Below, piece by piece: positions 15,949-25,286 of a stretch of 64,000 nucleotides of DNA; positions within the stretch are counted from its first letter, which is position 1; each line of letters opens with the position of its first letter. The notes beneath the pieces were generated by a model. That model was not told the DNA's origin. It made no database searches and worked only from the letters and a program-made list of their open reading frames with translations. The DNA is taken from contig CP063167.1 of assembly GCA_016806145.1 (NCBI GenBank), positions 1,422,501 to 1,486,500 on the forward strand, written 5' to 3'. The stretch is from Variovorax paradoxus. Its GTDB lineage: Bacteria > Pseudomonadota > Gammaproteobacteria > Burkholderiales > Burkholderiaceae_C. The translations under genes were made by a program, and so were the position numbers.

Positions 15949-17159
15949 TGGCCCGCCCTCCCTTCGAGAGTCCGGAACGCTTCGGACTCGATACTTCGTT
16001 CGCGCGCGATCCGAGCGATCCGTTCGGTGATGGCCCGTTGAGCGGCCTCGGCTTCGCCGCCAAGGAGGTGTTCGACCTCGCGGGCCACGTCACGCGCGCG
16101 GGCAATCCCGACTGGCTGCGCACGCATGCGCCGGCCACGGCCGACGCACCCGCGGTCGCGCGCCTGCTCGAGGCCGGCGCGCGGTTGCAAGGGCGAACGC
16201 TCAGCGACGAACTCGCGTTCTCGCTCGCGGGCGAGAACCTGCACTACGGCACGCCGCTGAACCCGCGCGCACCCGGCCGCGTGCCCGGCGGTTCGTCGAG
16301 TGGCTCGGCCTCTGCCGTGGCCGGTGGCTGCGTCGACTTCGCGCTGGGCACCGACACCTCGGGCTCGGTGCGCATCCCGGCCAGCTACTGCGGTCTGTAC
16401 GGTCTGCGGCCCACGCATGGCGCGATCGAGGCGCGCGGCGTCACGCCGCTGGCGCCGGCATTCGACACGGTCGGCTGGTTCGCCGCGACCGCGGCGGTGC
16501 TCGAGCGCGTGGGCGCGGTGCTGCTGCCGCCGGGCGAGGCACGGCCGCTGCGGCGCGTCGTCCCGATGGCCGATGCCTTCGACGATGCCGCGCCGGGCGT
16601 GGCGACAGCACTTCGTCCCGCGCTCGATCGCCTCGCGTCGCTGGACCTGGCCTTCGATGCGCCCGCGCGAGGCTTGCCGCTGGGTGCCGCGGCACAGACC
16701 TACCGCGTGCTGCAGAGCGCCGAGGTCTGGCGCACGCATGGCGAATGGTTCGAGCGCACCCGGCCGTCGATGGCGCCCGAGATCGCGGCGCGGCTGCGCG
16801 CGGCGTCGCAGGTCACGGCCCGGGAGATCGATGCCGCCCAACGCGAGGCCGACGCGCTGCGCGCGAGGATCGACGACCTGCTCGCGCACGACCGCGTGCT
16901 GTGCCTGCCGACCGCGCCCGACGTGGCGCCGCTGCTGGGCGCATCGGCACAGCCCGATGCGCAGACCCGCATGCGCGTGCTGGCCCATACCTGCATCGCG
17001 GGGCTGTGCGGCTTGCCGCAGGTCAGCCTGCCGCTGGGGGTGGTCGATGGCCTGCCCGTGGGGCTGGGGTTGATCGCGGGGCGGGGGAGGGATCGGGATC
17101 TGCTGGCGTTGGTGGGGCGGATCGCATCCGACGATGCGAACAAGACGGCGAGGGCTTGA
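15948..17159 (+). CDS. Second amidase of the amide operon (amidase signature family)
   Basis: Amidohydrolase of 403 residues, shorter at its N-terminus than the first amidase of the operon. The triad is Lys39 (GFAAKEVF), Ser116 (GGSSSGSA) and Ser140 (GTDTSGS). The shortened N-terminal segment and the strings FGDGPLSGLGFAAKEVFDLAG and GTPLNPRAPGRVPGGSSSGS resemble the AtzF/allophanate-hydrolase-like and plant AMI1-like branch. Start ATG overlaps the amiR stop codon (GTGATG). Two distinct amidases in one operon suggest a two-step hydrolysis or two substrates. Confidence 0.88.
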   Translation: MARPPFESPERFGLDTSFARDPSDPFGDGPLSGLGFAAKEVFDLAGHVTRAGNPDWLRTHAPATADAPAVARLLEAGARLQGRTLSDELAFSLAGENLHYGTPLNPRAPGRVPGGSSSGSASAVAGGCVDFALGTDTSGSVRIPASYCGLYGLRPTHGAIEARGVTPLAPAFDTVGWFAATAAVLERVGAVLLPPGEARPLRRVVPMADAFDDAAPGVATALRPALDRLASLDLAFDAPARGLPLGAAAQTYRVLQSAEVWRTHGEWFERTRPSMAPEIAARLRAASQVTAREIDAAQREADALRARIDDLLAHDRVLCLPTAPDVAPLLGASAQPDAQTRMRVLAHTCIAGLCGLPQVSLPLGVVDGLPVGLGLIAGRGRDRDLLALVGRIASDDANKTARA

Positions 17160-17206
17160 ACTACATTCGGCTGAAGAAGGCCATCGATGCCAAGGACCAG
17201 GGATAA
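17157..17206 (+). pseudogene. Remnant of a BrnT-like toxin C-terminus
   Basis: After the amidase stop codon an open stretch encodes the tail NYIRLKKAIDAKDQG and a stop at 17204-17206. This resembles the C-terminal end of BrnT toxins (pattern IISLRKAN.RE). A BrnA-like start follows four bases later, as in intact brnTA pairs. Nothing upstream of the tail is left; it has been replaced by the amidase gene end. The identification rests on a short match and is tentative. Confidence 0.35.
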
Positions 17207-17210
17207 CGAG

Positions 17211-17798
17211 ATGGAGCAGTTCGAGCAGAACCTGCTCCAGTCGATCGATGAAATGAAGCGCGGCGAGTTTGCCGCCGTTCATGCGCCGGAGCAGATCGAG
17301 GCCCACCTACGTGGCAGGCCGATGGACTCCAGCGAGGCGACGCCGAAGGCGTCGACCCCTGTCGGATCGAATCTCGTCTTCGTCTTCGGCACCCTGAAAG
17401 AGGGCTACCCCAACTTCGCCACCAACCGCGGCCGGCGCATCCCCGGCGACTTCGTCACGCGGGAGCGCTATCCGCTGTACCTGATGGGCGAGCGCTTCTC
17501 GCCCTGGCTGGTCTTCCTGCCAGGCGAAGGAGAGCGCATCGTCGGTCAGCTGTTCGAGGTCGACGACGCGGCGCTGGCCGCCATGGACCTGCTCGAGAGG
17601 ATCGACGCGTCGGACGGTTATCGGCGTGTCCCGATCGCTGTCGAACGCGTTGGCGATGCCGTTGGGCAGCGGCTGACCGTTCACGCCTACGTCAAGCCAA
17701 CGGAGCAGTTCGACGTGACGCAGGCGAGGCTGGGGCCGCTGGCGGAATACACGATGGCGCACGCCAAGCTCTATCGATCGCGGGGCGTCGTGTCCTGA
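17211..17798 (+). CDS. GGACT-like gamma-glutamylcyclotransferase family protein with BrnA-like N-terminus
   Basis: Product of 195 residues. Residues about 55-185 are a gamma-glutamylamine cyclotransferase (AIG2/GGCT) domain: VFVFGTLKEGYPNF corresponds to the family motif YGTLKxGxPN that binds the gamma-glutamyl moiety, and PWLVFLPGEGERIVGQLFEVD and LERIDASDGYRRV supply the conserved acidic region. Residues 1-45 (FEQNLLQSIDEMKRGEF, HAPEQIEAHLRGRP) instead resemble the start of BrnA-type antitoxins, cut before the DNA-binding domain. The native cyclotransferase start may be the ATG at 17322 (158 residues). Starts at 17187 or 17211 give the fusion; AGGGATAACGAG precedes 17211. Confidence 0.75.
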   Translation: MEQFEQNLLQSIDEMKRGEFAAVHAPEQIEAHLRGRPMDSSEATPKASTPVGSNLVFVFGTLKEGYPNFATNRGRRIPGDFVTRERYPLYLMGERFSPWLVFLPGEGERIVGQLFEVDDAALAAMDLLERIDASDGYRRVPIAVERVGDAVGQRLTVHAYVKPTEQFDVTQARLGPLAEYTMAHAKLYRSRGVVS

Positions 17799-17875
17799 GA
17801 CCTGGTGGCCCTTGGCGATCGGAGGCGTTCGAGAGGCCGGCCTGACGCCGTTCAGGCGTCCGCGGCGATCGACCG

Positions 17876-18036
17876 TTGCCGCGCGCGATCACCGCGAACA
17901 GCGGCATCACGCTCGCGCAGGTGAACCCGAACAGCGCGGCCCGTGAGTCCTTCCATGCTGTAGATCGACACGGCCGCCATCAGCGGAATGCCGCAACGCG
18001 GGCGGACGACTCACCAGCAGGGCCAGGGGAATCATG
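17876..18036 (-). pseudogene. Decayed MFS transporter fragment
   Basis: On the minus strand, neighbouring frames encode pieces that read like consecutive transmembrane parts of one MFS protein: IPLALLVSRPP, then IPLMAAVSIYSMEGLTG, then ALFGFTCASVMPLFAVIAR. They are separated by frameshifts near 17990 and 17940. No start or full-length frame remains. The rest of 17799-18064 shows no gene. Confidence 0.35.
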
Positions 18037-18064
18037 GTGACTGCTGCCCACTGCCCTCCCGGCC

Positions 18065-18379
18065 CTACTGTGGCGTGCCACCTTGCGTGGTGCGGCGCTT
18101 GAGGCTCCCGTCCTTGTTCCGGCGGCGCTCGTCCCGCGTGTGGGCACGGGCGTCGCCAGCGACGGCCGCGCGGCCCGTGCCGATCGCGCCGCCTTCCTCG
18201 GTCTTCGGTTCGTCGCCACCGGGCGCCTTGACCTGGCCGGCCGGCCGGGCCTTCACCTTGGCTTCAGCGCGCGCGGCCGGTCGGCCCTGTCCGGTGGGGT
18301 CGAGTTCGCCCGGTTTCGTCTGGGCGTACGCGCTGGATGCGAGAAAGGCGGCGATCAGGAGGCAGAGAGGCTTGTTCAT
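18065..18379 (-). CDS. Small secreted hydrophilic protein, unknown
   Basis: A 104-residue protein whose start, MNKPLCLLIAAFLASSAYAQ, is a clear signal peptide cleaved after residue 19 or 20. The mature part is rich in Lys, Arg, Glu, Gly and Pro with the string TRDERRRNKDGSLKRR near the end and has no recognisable domain; it is probably disordered in the periplasm. A longer frame upstream lacks coding character. It lies just after a membrane-protein gene on the same strand and may be cotranscribed with it. Confidence 0.65.
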   Translation of the reverse strand: MNKPLCLLIAAFLASSAYAQTKPGELDPTGQGRPAARAEAKVKARPAGQVKAPGGDEPKTEEGGAIGTGRAAVAGDARAHTRDERRRNKDGSLKRRTTQGGTPQ

Positions 18380-18387
18380 GGCGAGGC

Positions 18388-18939
18388 TCATGGAAGGTTC
18401 ATGGGAGGACGAGAAGCGGGAGGGCGCTGCGGCTGCGCGAGGCTCGCCGCCGTCGGTGCCGATTCGGCACGCAGGCGTCGCACCTGCAGCAGGCAACCCA
18501 CGACCAGCACCGCGAAGCAGGCGCCCACGGTTTTCTGCAGGGCGGGATCCTCGGGGCTGCTGAACAGCGGGGCGCCCGTGGGCAGGCGCGTGAAGGTCTC
18601 GGTCAGGCCCGGGATCAGGTGAAAGAAGAATGTGGTCGAGTACGCGATGGTTGCCACGTAGCGCGAAGCGCGGCCGAAGGCGTTCGTTCTGCCGGCCACC
18701 GCCGCGACGAGCAGCACCGCCAGCGTCAGGATGCCCAGCACGTGGGGCGCGCCGAAGCCGCCGCGCTGGAAGATCCCGAAACCCGTGAGGCAGGTGAGCA
18801 CCGTGGCCCAGATGTAGGTCTGGCCCAGCATCGTGCGGGCGGGGATCTCGCGGTGGCGCAGCAGCGCCGAGGCGCCGGCCGCGAGCGCGACCAGGCTGAT
18901 CGCCGTATGGATGGCGCCGAGCGTCGTCAGGCCGAACAT
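18388..18939 (-). CDS. Small integral membrane protein, DUF2306-like
   Basis: Inner-membrane protein of 183 residues with about four hydrophobic segments: AISLVALAAGASALL, IWATVLTCLTGFGIF, LGILTLAVLLVAAVAG and ACFAVLVVGCLLQV. The spacing of the segments and the MLGQTYIWATVLTCLTG string resemble DUF2306-type membrane proteins, but the match is loose and the function is unknown. The C-terminal 35 residues are a Pro/Ala/Arg-rich tail. It follows the alpha/beta hydrolase genes on the same strand and precedes the small secreted protein by 8 bases. Confidence 0.7.
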   Translation of the reverse strand: MFGLTTLGAIHTAISLVALAAGASALLRHREIPARTMLGQTYIWATVLTCLTGFGIFQRGGFGAPHVLGILTLAVLLVAAVAGRTNAFGRASRYVATIAYSTTFFFHLIPGLTETFTRLPTGAPLFSSPEDPALQKTVGACFAVLVVGCLLQVRRLRAESAPTAASLAQPQRPPASRPPMNLP

Positions 18940-18966
18940 GTGCTTCTCCTTGGCGTCATGGGCGGC

Positions 18967-19788
18967 TCAGCCCTTGATGAACGCCAGCAGGTCGGCGTTG
19001 ATCACCTCGGGATGCGTCGCGCACATGCCGTGCGGCAGGCCTGGGTAGACCTTGAGCGTGGCTCCCTTCACCAGCTTGGCCGACATCAGGCCCGCCGCGC
19101 CGATCGGCACGATCTGGTCGTCGTCGCCGTGCATCACGAGCGTGGGCACGTCGATCTTCTGGAGGTCCTCGGTGAAGTCGGTCTCGGAGAAGGCCTTCAC
19201 GCAGTCGTAGTGGGCCTTGATGCCACCCATCATTCCCTGCAGCCACCAGTGGTTGCGAATGCCCTCGGAGATCCTGGCGCCCGGGCGGTTGTAGCCGTAG
19301 AAGGGCAGCGTGACGTCGCGGTAGAACTCGGCGCGGTTGCCGGCGACGCCGGCCCGGATGCCATCGAAGACCTCGATCGGCAGTCCGCCCGGATTCGCGG
19401 CGGTCTTGAGCATCAGCGGCGGCACCGCGCCGATGAGCACCGCCTTGGCGACGCGCTTCGTGCCGTGGCGGCCCAGGTAGCGCGCGACTTCGCCGCCGCC
19501 GGTCGAGTGGCCCACGTGCACGGCGTCCTGGAGGTCCAGCGCGGCGGTGAGCGCGGCCAGGTCGTCCGCGTAGGTGTCCATCTCGTTGCCGGTGGCCGTC
19601 TGCGTGGAGCGGCCATGGCCGCGGCGGTCGTGCGCGATGACGCGGAATCCCTGGTGCAGGAAGTACAGCATCTGGTTGTCCCAGTCGTCGCCCGACAGGG
19701 GCCAGCCGTGCGAGAAGACGATCGGCTGACCCTGGCCCCAGTCCTTGTAGTAGATCTGGGTGCCGTCGTTGGTCGTGATGCAGGGCAT
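18967..19788 (-). CDS. Alpha/beta hydrolase, cofactor-free haloperoxidase/esterase type
   Basis: Cytoplasmic enzyme of 273 residues, very typical of the bacterial non-haem chloroperoxidase/arylesterase group. [16 protein letters not shown] forms the oxyanion region, Ser95 lies in GHSTGGGE, the acid is in GDDDQIVP and the histidine in [11 protein letters not shown]. In vivo these enzymes act as esterases; perhydrolase activity is a side reaction. The start at 19788 sits after AGGAACCGCGACC. It follows another hydrolase gene by 50 bases, and the AraC gene further upstream may regulate both. Confidence 0.92.
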   Translation of the reverse strand: MPCITTNDGTQIYYKDWGQGQPIVFSHGWPLSGDDWDNQMLYFLHQGFRVIAHDRRGHGRSTQTATGNEMDTYADDLAALTAALDLQDAVHVGHSTGGGEVARYLGRHGTKRVAKAVLIGAVPPLMLKTAANPGGLPIEVFDGIRAGVAGNRAEFYRDVTLPFYGYNRPGARISEGIRNHWWLQGMMGGIKAHYDCVKAFSETDFTEDLQKIDVPTLVMHGDDDQIVPIGAAGLMSAKLVKGATLKVYPGLPHGMCATHPEVINADLLAFIKG

Positions 19789-19838
19789 GGTCGCGGTTCC
19801 TCGTGGTGGGGTTGAAAAAGCGGTGGGATGTCGATCGC

Positions 19839-20789
19839 TCACGGCGCGTCGAGAAATCGGTTCACCTCGTCCGAGAAGGACTCGGCGTGCTGGAACAGGA
19901 AGCCGTGCCCCAAGTCCGGATAGACGACGAGACGGGCATGGGGCAGTCGCTGCGCCATCGCATAGGAGGCATAGGTGGGCACCATGACGTCGTGGCGGCC
20001 GTTGGCCACCAGCACGGGATGCGGCACGTCTTTGAGGCGCGGCAGCAGGGAACTGCCTTCCGAGCCCACGGCCATCGCGGCCTTGAGCTGTGCCTGCCAG
20101 GCCGCGGGCTCCACCTGTCGGGCGAAGGCGTCCTCGCGCTGCGCGAGTCGCGCGAGATAGGCCTGCCCCGCTGCCCTGCTGGTCGGCGTCGGCTCGAAGA
20201 AGAGGAACAGGAAGTCCTCGTCGCTGTTGACGGGCTTCGTCGCCACCTGCCAGACGGCGGCATCCGCTGGCGCGACGCCGCCGCCTTCGGCGGGCACATG
20301 CCCGGGCCCGGAACCGGCGATGACCGCGCGGCGCACCCGTTCCGGATGGTCCAGCAGCAGCTGCAGTGCCACGGTGCCCCCCATCGAGAAGCCCATCACG
20401 TCGACCTGCCGGTGGTTCAGCTGCGCGACGACGCGCGCCGCCATGGCGGCGAAGGCCTGCAGCGAGTCCTCGGGCACGCCCGAGGAACGCCCGAACCCGG
20501 GCTGGTCGAACATGAGCACCGGGCGCTTCGCCGCCAGCGCATCGATGAGCTTCGGGTCCCAGTGGTCCATGGTGCCGCGGAAGCGGTTGAGCAGCAGCAA
20601 GGGGATGCCCGTGCCGTGCCCGATGGCGCGGTAGGCGATCTCCTGCCCGTCGAGCGACATGCGCAAGGTCGGTGCCGAGACCGTGGGCCCCGATGCCGGG
20701 GGCGCGGCGGTGCCTTCGCTCGACGTGCCCGCGGGCACGCCTGCGGCGGTCGAAGGCTGGAGGGCCTGGAGATTCTGTGAGGACGTCAT
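19839..20789 (-). CDS. Alpha/beta hydrolase
   Basis: Product of 316 residues. The first 45 are a Ser/Ala/Pro/Thr-rich extension with no signal peptide. The fold follows: [16 protein letters not shown] at the oxyanion hole, [11 protein letters not shown], the nucleophile elbow GFSMGG with Ser135, the acid in NGRHDVMVP and the histidine in DLGHGF. Family members include epoxide hydrolase-like and carbon-carbon hydrolases, so the substrate is open. It is cotranscribed with the haloperoxidase-like gene and lies downstream of an AraC gene on the same strand. A second ATG upstream (20801) is less favoured. Confidence 0.85.
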   Translation of the reverse strand: MTSSQNLQALQPSTAAGVPAGTSSEGTAAPPASGPTVSAPTLRMSLDGQEIAYRAIGHGTGIPLLLLNRFRGTMDHWDPKLIDALAAKRPVLMFDQPGFGRSSGVPEDSLQAFAAMAARVVAQLNHRQVDVMGFSMGGTVALQLLLDHPERVRRAVIAGSGPGHVPAEGGGVAPADAAVWQVATKPVNSDEDFLFLFFEPTPTSRAAGQAYLARLAQREDAFARQVEPAAWQAQLKAAMAVGSEGSSLLPRLKDVPHPVLVANGRHDVMVPTYASYAMAQRLPHARLVVYPDLGHGFLFQHAESFSDEVNRFLDAP

Positions 20790-20894
20790 GGCCGTCAGCA
20801 TCGCCGCCGCGGCGCGTCGCCAAACCTCCCCGTTGGCGATGGACAGCTCTCTCCAAAGGAGGAGCGGGGCTCGTCCTCCCGACCCTGAAACGGG

Positions 20895-21788
20895 TCAGGA
20901 CGACTGGCGGCGGTACTCGCTCGGGGACAGGCCGGTGGCCTGCCGGAAGGCCCGCGCGAAGTTGGCGGGCGTCGAGAACTGCATCGACAGCGCGATCTCC
21001 GCCAGTGGCATCCGGCCATCGGCCAGCAGGCGCCGCGCGTTCTCCATGCGCAGGTTCGCGAGGTACCGGTAGGGCGGAAGGCCGGTCGAGGCACGGAACA
21101 GGCGCGCGAAATGGAAGGGGCTGACCGCGACGGCCGCGGCGATCTCGTCCAGGCCGATGGGCTGGTCAAGGTGCGCACGCATGAACTCGATCGCCAGCCG
21201 GACGCGTCGCATGTCGCGCGCGGCCGTCGCCGCGGTGCCGCGCGGCATCCCTGTGTCGCAGTAGTCGCGGGCCATGCGGTTCGCCAGGGCCGCGGTCAGG
21301 GAGTCGACCAGCATGCGGCCCGCGGCAGAGGGATTCCTCATGTCTTCGGCCAGGGCGTGACCGATCTGCACGATCGATTCATCGCGCACGCCCGCGAGGT
21401 AGCGGACGTGGTGCAGCGATGCGCCGGCGTCGCCCTCGGGATCGCTCAAGGCGAGCAGTCGGTCCATCGACAGGTAGATGTGGAAGATGGACGGCAGGTA
21501 GCGGCTGATCCGGATGTCGTCCTCGGCGACGCCCATCGGGCTGATCCAGATGGTGCCCTTCTCGACCCGGGTCTGCTGCCGCTGTCCCCAGCCCTTGCGG
21601 CTCACCGATGCGCCGGGCGTGGTCTCGGGCGCGATCGTGATCTCGATCTGGCTCGACACGAACGGCGGCAGGTCGCCGGCCGGATGCGAGCGCATCTCCG
21701 CGGCAATCCCGCGCCAGCCCAGCCCGCTCGAAGAGCAGAGCACCCGTGCCTCGGGGAACTTGCTGTCGCCATGCCGCAGGAGATTCAT
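20895..21788 (-). CDS. AraC family transcriptional regulator
   Basis: DNA-binding regulator of 297 residues. The last 100 residues contain two helix-turn-helix units: [31 protein letters not shown] and [33 protein letters not shown]. The N-terminal two-thirds would bind the inducer and has no close family cue. It lies 105 bases upstream of two alpha/beta hydrolase genes on the same strand and probably activates them. No strong ribosome site is visible before the ATG. Confidence 0.92.
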   Translation of the reverse strand: MNLLRHGDSKFPEARVLCSSSGLGWRGIAAEMRSHPAGDLPPFVSSQIEITIAPETTPGASVSRKGWGQRQQTRVEKGTIWISPMGVAEDDIRISRYLPSIFHIYLSMDRLLALSDPEGDAGASLHHVRYLAGVRDESIVQIGHALAEDMRNPSAAGRMLVDSLTAALANRMARDYCDTGMPRGTAATAARDMRRVRLAIEFMRAHLDQPIGLDEIAAAVAVSPFHFARLFRASTGLPPYRYLANLRMENARRLLADGRMPLAEIALSMQFSTPANFARAFRQATGLSPSEYRRQSS

Positions 21789-21886
21789 GATGACTGGAGG
21801 GACGAAGGAGTGGCCCCAAGGTAGTCGATGAAGTCTACGTAATCCTTACAAGGAGCCTGCGCGCCGGGCCTCCACGGGCCGCGGGA

Positions 21887-22633
<747 letters not shown>

Positions 22634-22661
22634 TCGACGGGCTCCTTCAGGCAACGGCAGA

Positions 22662-22675
22662 TGTCAAACGACACA
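22662..22675. promoter_or_regulatory. Candidate operator TGTCAAACGACACA
   Basis: This 14-mer between the OmpR-type and lone-receiver genes matches the palindrome at 25176-25189 in 12 of 14 positions (TGTCARAYGACACA). Both intergenic regions of the signalling cluster therefore share the motif, suggesting a common regulator, possibly one of the cluster itself. Confidence 0.4.
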
Positions 22676-22707
22676 AAGGCACCCATCTGCGGCACGGGTC
22701 GGCGACC

Positions 22708-23166
22708 ATGCGTCCTTCGGCGGATTGCCCGGGCTTCATTGTCCGGCGAGACGCCCGTGGGGAGCACGACTTGAGGATTCAAATCTTGCGGGGTTGTTTT
22801 CGCATCGCGGTCATCGAGGGCGACTCTCTCATGCGGGAGCTGGCGAGCCGGTGGCTGTCCGACGCGGGGCACGAGGTCGTCTTGCTCGCCGAGCGCCAAC
22901 GCACGCCGGTGCCGGGACTGGACCTGGTGATGCTGGACATCGCGAACCCCGGCCGTGCCTCCGGGCGCGTCGAGGCGTTGCGCGCGCTGCACCAGGCGCC
23001 GGTGATGGTGGTGTCGGCGCACCAGCGAAAGGCGCCGGGGGCATCGCCGCTGCTCGCCCGCCGGGTCGGTGCCGCCGCCATTCTTCCCAAGCCCTATACG
23101 CGGGACGAGCTACTGGCGGCGGTCGCGTCGGCCTGCGCTTCGTCCCGCGGCGCCCGGGAACAATGA
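22708..23166 (+). CDS. Stand-alone receiver-domain protein
   Basis: Product of 152 residues consisting mainly of one receiver domain (about 30-145): IEGDS gives the acidic residues, LDLVMLDIANPG the phosphoacceptor Asp, VVSAH the Ser/Thr switch and LPKPYT the Lys. There is no output domain. Such proteins carry phosphate in relays or act as phosphate sinks. The gene converges on the hybrid kinase and the two coding regions overlap by 57 bases at their 3' ends. The start at 22708 is a choice; the domain itself begins about 30 codons later. Confidence 0.75.
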   Translation: MRPSADCPGFIVRRDARGEHDLRIQILRGCFRIAVIEGDSLMRELASRWLSDAGHEVVLLAERQRTPVPGLDLVMLDIANPGRASGRVEALRALHQAPVMVVSAHQRKAPGASPLLARRVGAAAILPKPYTRDELLAAVASACASSRGAREQ

Positions 23167-25116
23167 GGAGAGGGCCGCGGCCAGCTCGGCCCTCGCGACC
23201 GGCTTGGCCAGCACCTGCGATGCACCTTCCGCGCGGGCGCGGTGGACCAGGGTGTCGCCCAGGTAGCCGCTCATCACGATGACCGGCAGGTCCTCGCGGA
23301 TGTCCTTCATCAGGCGCAGCAGCGCCATGCCCGTCATGCCGGGCATGCGCTCGTCCGTGAGCACGGCATCGAAGCGGTCCGGCGCTTCGCCGAAGAGGCG
23401 GGCGGCCTCGGCACCCGAGGTGCAGGCCGTCCATTCGTAGCCGAGGTCCGCGCACAGCTGGGAGGTCATGCGGACCAGCGCCGGGTCGTCGTCGACCACG
23501 AGGACGCGCTGCTTGCCGCCGCGCGGCAGGCGCCGCGCCTCGACCGCCGGCGGCGCCGGCACGTCGCCCATCCTCGGCAGGTAGACGACGAAGGTGCTGC
23601 CGCATCCCAGGCTCGACGCGACGTCGATGGCACCGCCCAATTCCGCCACGATGCCGTGCACCAGCGACAGGCCGAGGCCGGTGCCGACGTTGACTTCCTT
23701 GGTCGTGAAGAACGGATCGAAGATGCGCTGCCGGTTCTCGAGCGCGATGCCGATGCCGGTATCGGAGACCGTCAGCACGACGTAGTCGCCCGAGGCCAGC
23801 GGGCCCGTCGTGGCCGAACGGCCCTGCGGAAGGGACTCGCAGGCGAGCGCGATGCGCAGCGTTCCGCCGTCGGGCATGGCCTGCATCGCATTGATCGCCA
23901 GGTTGCCCACGACCTGGTGGACCTGGGTAGGGTCGCCCATGATTGCCGCCGTTCCCGCCCGGAAATCGCAGACGAGTTCGATCTCGCCTTGCAAGGCCGG
24001 CTTGAGCAGGTCCGCCGATTCGCGCGCGACCTGCTCGAAATGAACCCGCACCCGCTCGCTGACGCTGCTGCGGCTGAAGGCGAGGATGCGGTCGACCAGC
24101 GCGCGGCCGCGTTCCCCGGCGGTCACGATCGATTCGAGGTCGCGGCGCATGCGGCTTCCGGCGCGGGTCCGCCGCAGCGACATCTCGCCGAAGCCGAGGA
24201 TGGCGCCGAGGATGTTGTTGAAATCGTGCGCGATGCCGCCGGCGAAGGTGCCGACCGCCTCCAGCCGCTGCGACTGCTGGCGCGATGCCTGCTCGCGCCG
24301 GCGCGCGTCCACGTCGCTGATCGATCCGCTCAGCCGGATCGCCTTGCCCTCGGGGTTGCGCAGGCAGCGCCCGCGGATCCTTCGCCAGCGGTCGGTGCCG
24401 TCCGGCTGCCGGAACAGCCATTCGGCATCGAGCGAGTCGGTTTCCCCGGCGATGTAGCGCGCGATGGCATCGCGGCGGGCGGCGACATCGGCCTGCGGCT
24501 CGAGCACCAGCGTCATCCACTCGGCGCGCGGGCGCGAGGCATCGGCGCTCGGCGGCAGCCCGTAGAGGAACTGCGCGCGTTCGGACATGAACATCATGCC
24601 GGTCTGCAGGTCCCAGTCCCAGATGCCGTCGGCCGAGCCCTCCACCGCCAGCGCGAAGCGCTCCTCGGACTCGCGCAGCGCCGCCGCCGTCAGCCGCAGC
24701 CGCGTGATGTCCGCCGAGGCGCCGACGACGCGCAGCTTGCCGTCGCCCTCGACCATGGCGACACCGCGCTCGTGGATCCATCGCAGCTCGCCGTCCGGAC
24801 GAACGATCCGGAATTCCGCCTCCCAGCGCTCGGTCGGTTGCGCGAGCCAGTCGTGGAAGGCCAGGCCGATCCGGTCCCGGTCCTCGTCGTGGATGCACTG
24901 GATCCAGAGGCCCGGCTCGCGGTAGAGCTGCGCGACCGTGTAGCCCCAGATCTGCTCGAAGCTCTCGCTGCAGTACACGACGCGCTCGGGGTCGCACTCG
25001 GTGATCCAGATCACGTCGCCCGTGGCCTCCACCAGGTGGTGGAAGCGCGCCTCGGCCCGGTCGAGGTCCTTGCGCAGTTCGTGCGGGAGCGAAGGGGCCG
25101 TCGAAGGTCGCGCCAT
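23110..25116 (-). CDS. Soluble PAS-PAS hybrid sensor histidine kinase with C-terminal receiver
   Basis: Hybrid kinase of 668 residues with no transmembrane segment, hence cytoplasmic. In order: a PAS domain (about 20-140, FEQIWGYTVAQLYREPG), a second PAS/PAC (about 155-275, DGIWDWDLQTG), the dimerisation box with phosphorylated His (GGIAHDFNNILGA, near 300), an ATPase domain (NLAINAMQAMPDGG, DTGIGI, GTGLGLSLVHG) and a C-terminal receiver (VVDDDPALVRM, LTDERMPG, AKPVAR). AHDFNN kinases belong to the HisKA-type group that often signal to NtrC or LuxR regulators. Divergent from a LuxR-type gene across a shared palindrome. Confidence 0.93.
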   Translation of the reverse strand: MARPSTAPSLPHELRKDLDRAEARFHHLVEATGDVIWITECDPERVVYCSESFEQIWGYTVAQLYREPGLWIQCIHDEDRDRIGLAFHDWLAQPTERWEAEFRIVRPDGELRWIHERGVAMVEGDGKLRVVGASADITRLRLTAAALRESEERFALAVEGSADGIWDWDLQTGMMFMSERAQFLYGLPPSADASRPRAEWMTLVLEPQADVAARRDAIARYIAGETDSLDAEWLFRQPDGTDRWRRIRGRCLRNPEGKAIRLSGSISDVDARRREQASRQQSQRLEAVGTFAGGIAHDFNNILGAILGFGEMSLRRTRAGSRMRRDLESIVTAGERGRALVDRILAFSRSSVSERVRVHFEQVARESADLLKPALQGEIELVCDFRAGTAAIMGDPTQVHQVVGNLAINAMQAMPDGGTLRIALACESLPQGRSATTGPLASGDYVVLTVSDTGIGIALENRQRIFDPFFTTKEVNVGTGLGLSLVHGIVAELGGAIDVASSLGCGSTFVVYLPRMGDVPAPPAVEARRLPRGGKQRVLVVDDDPALVRMTSQLCADLGYEWTACTSGAEAARLFGEAPDRFDAVLTDERMPGMTGMALLRLMKDIREDLPVIVMSGYLGDTLVHRARAEGASQVLAKPVARAELAAALSSLFPGAAGRSAGRRDRRQ

Positions 25117-25173
25117 GTCGTGTCCAGTGGGATGCGCGGGATTATCGAGCAGCAGCGGCGACCGGCCCGCCCG

Positions 25174-25189
25174 TGTGTCAGATGACACA
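25174..25189. promoter_or_regulatory. Perfect palindrome TGTGTCA-GA-TGACACA between kinase and LuxR gene
   Basis: Seven-base arms around two bases, lying 58 bases upstream of the kinase ATG and 98 bases upstream of the LuxR-type ATG. Most of the motif recurs at 22662-22675. This is a good operator candidate for the signalling cluster. Confidence 0.5.
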
Positions 25190-25286
25190 TGGGGAGGTCG
25201 AATGTGATGCCGTCGAGATACACGGCCCTTCCAGACTGCGCGCCATCGTCTTCGAGTCCGCATCCCAACCGGAAAGCGTCATCACC

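Noticed and set aside
21789..21886. tRNA or small RNA gene between the AraC and OmpR-type genes
   Set aside because: No cloverleaf, promoter-terminator pair or other RNA signature could be seen in the short gap.
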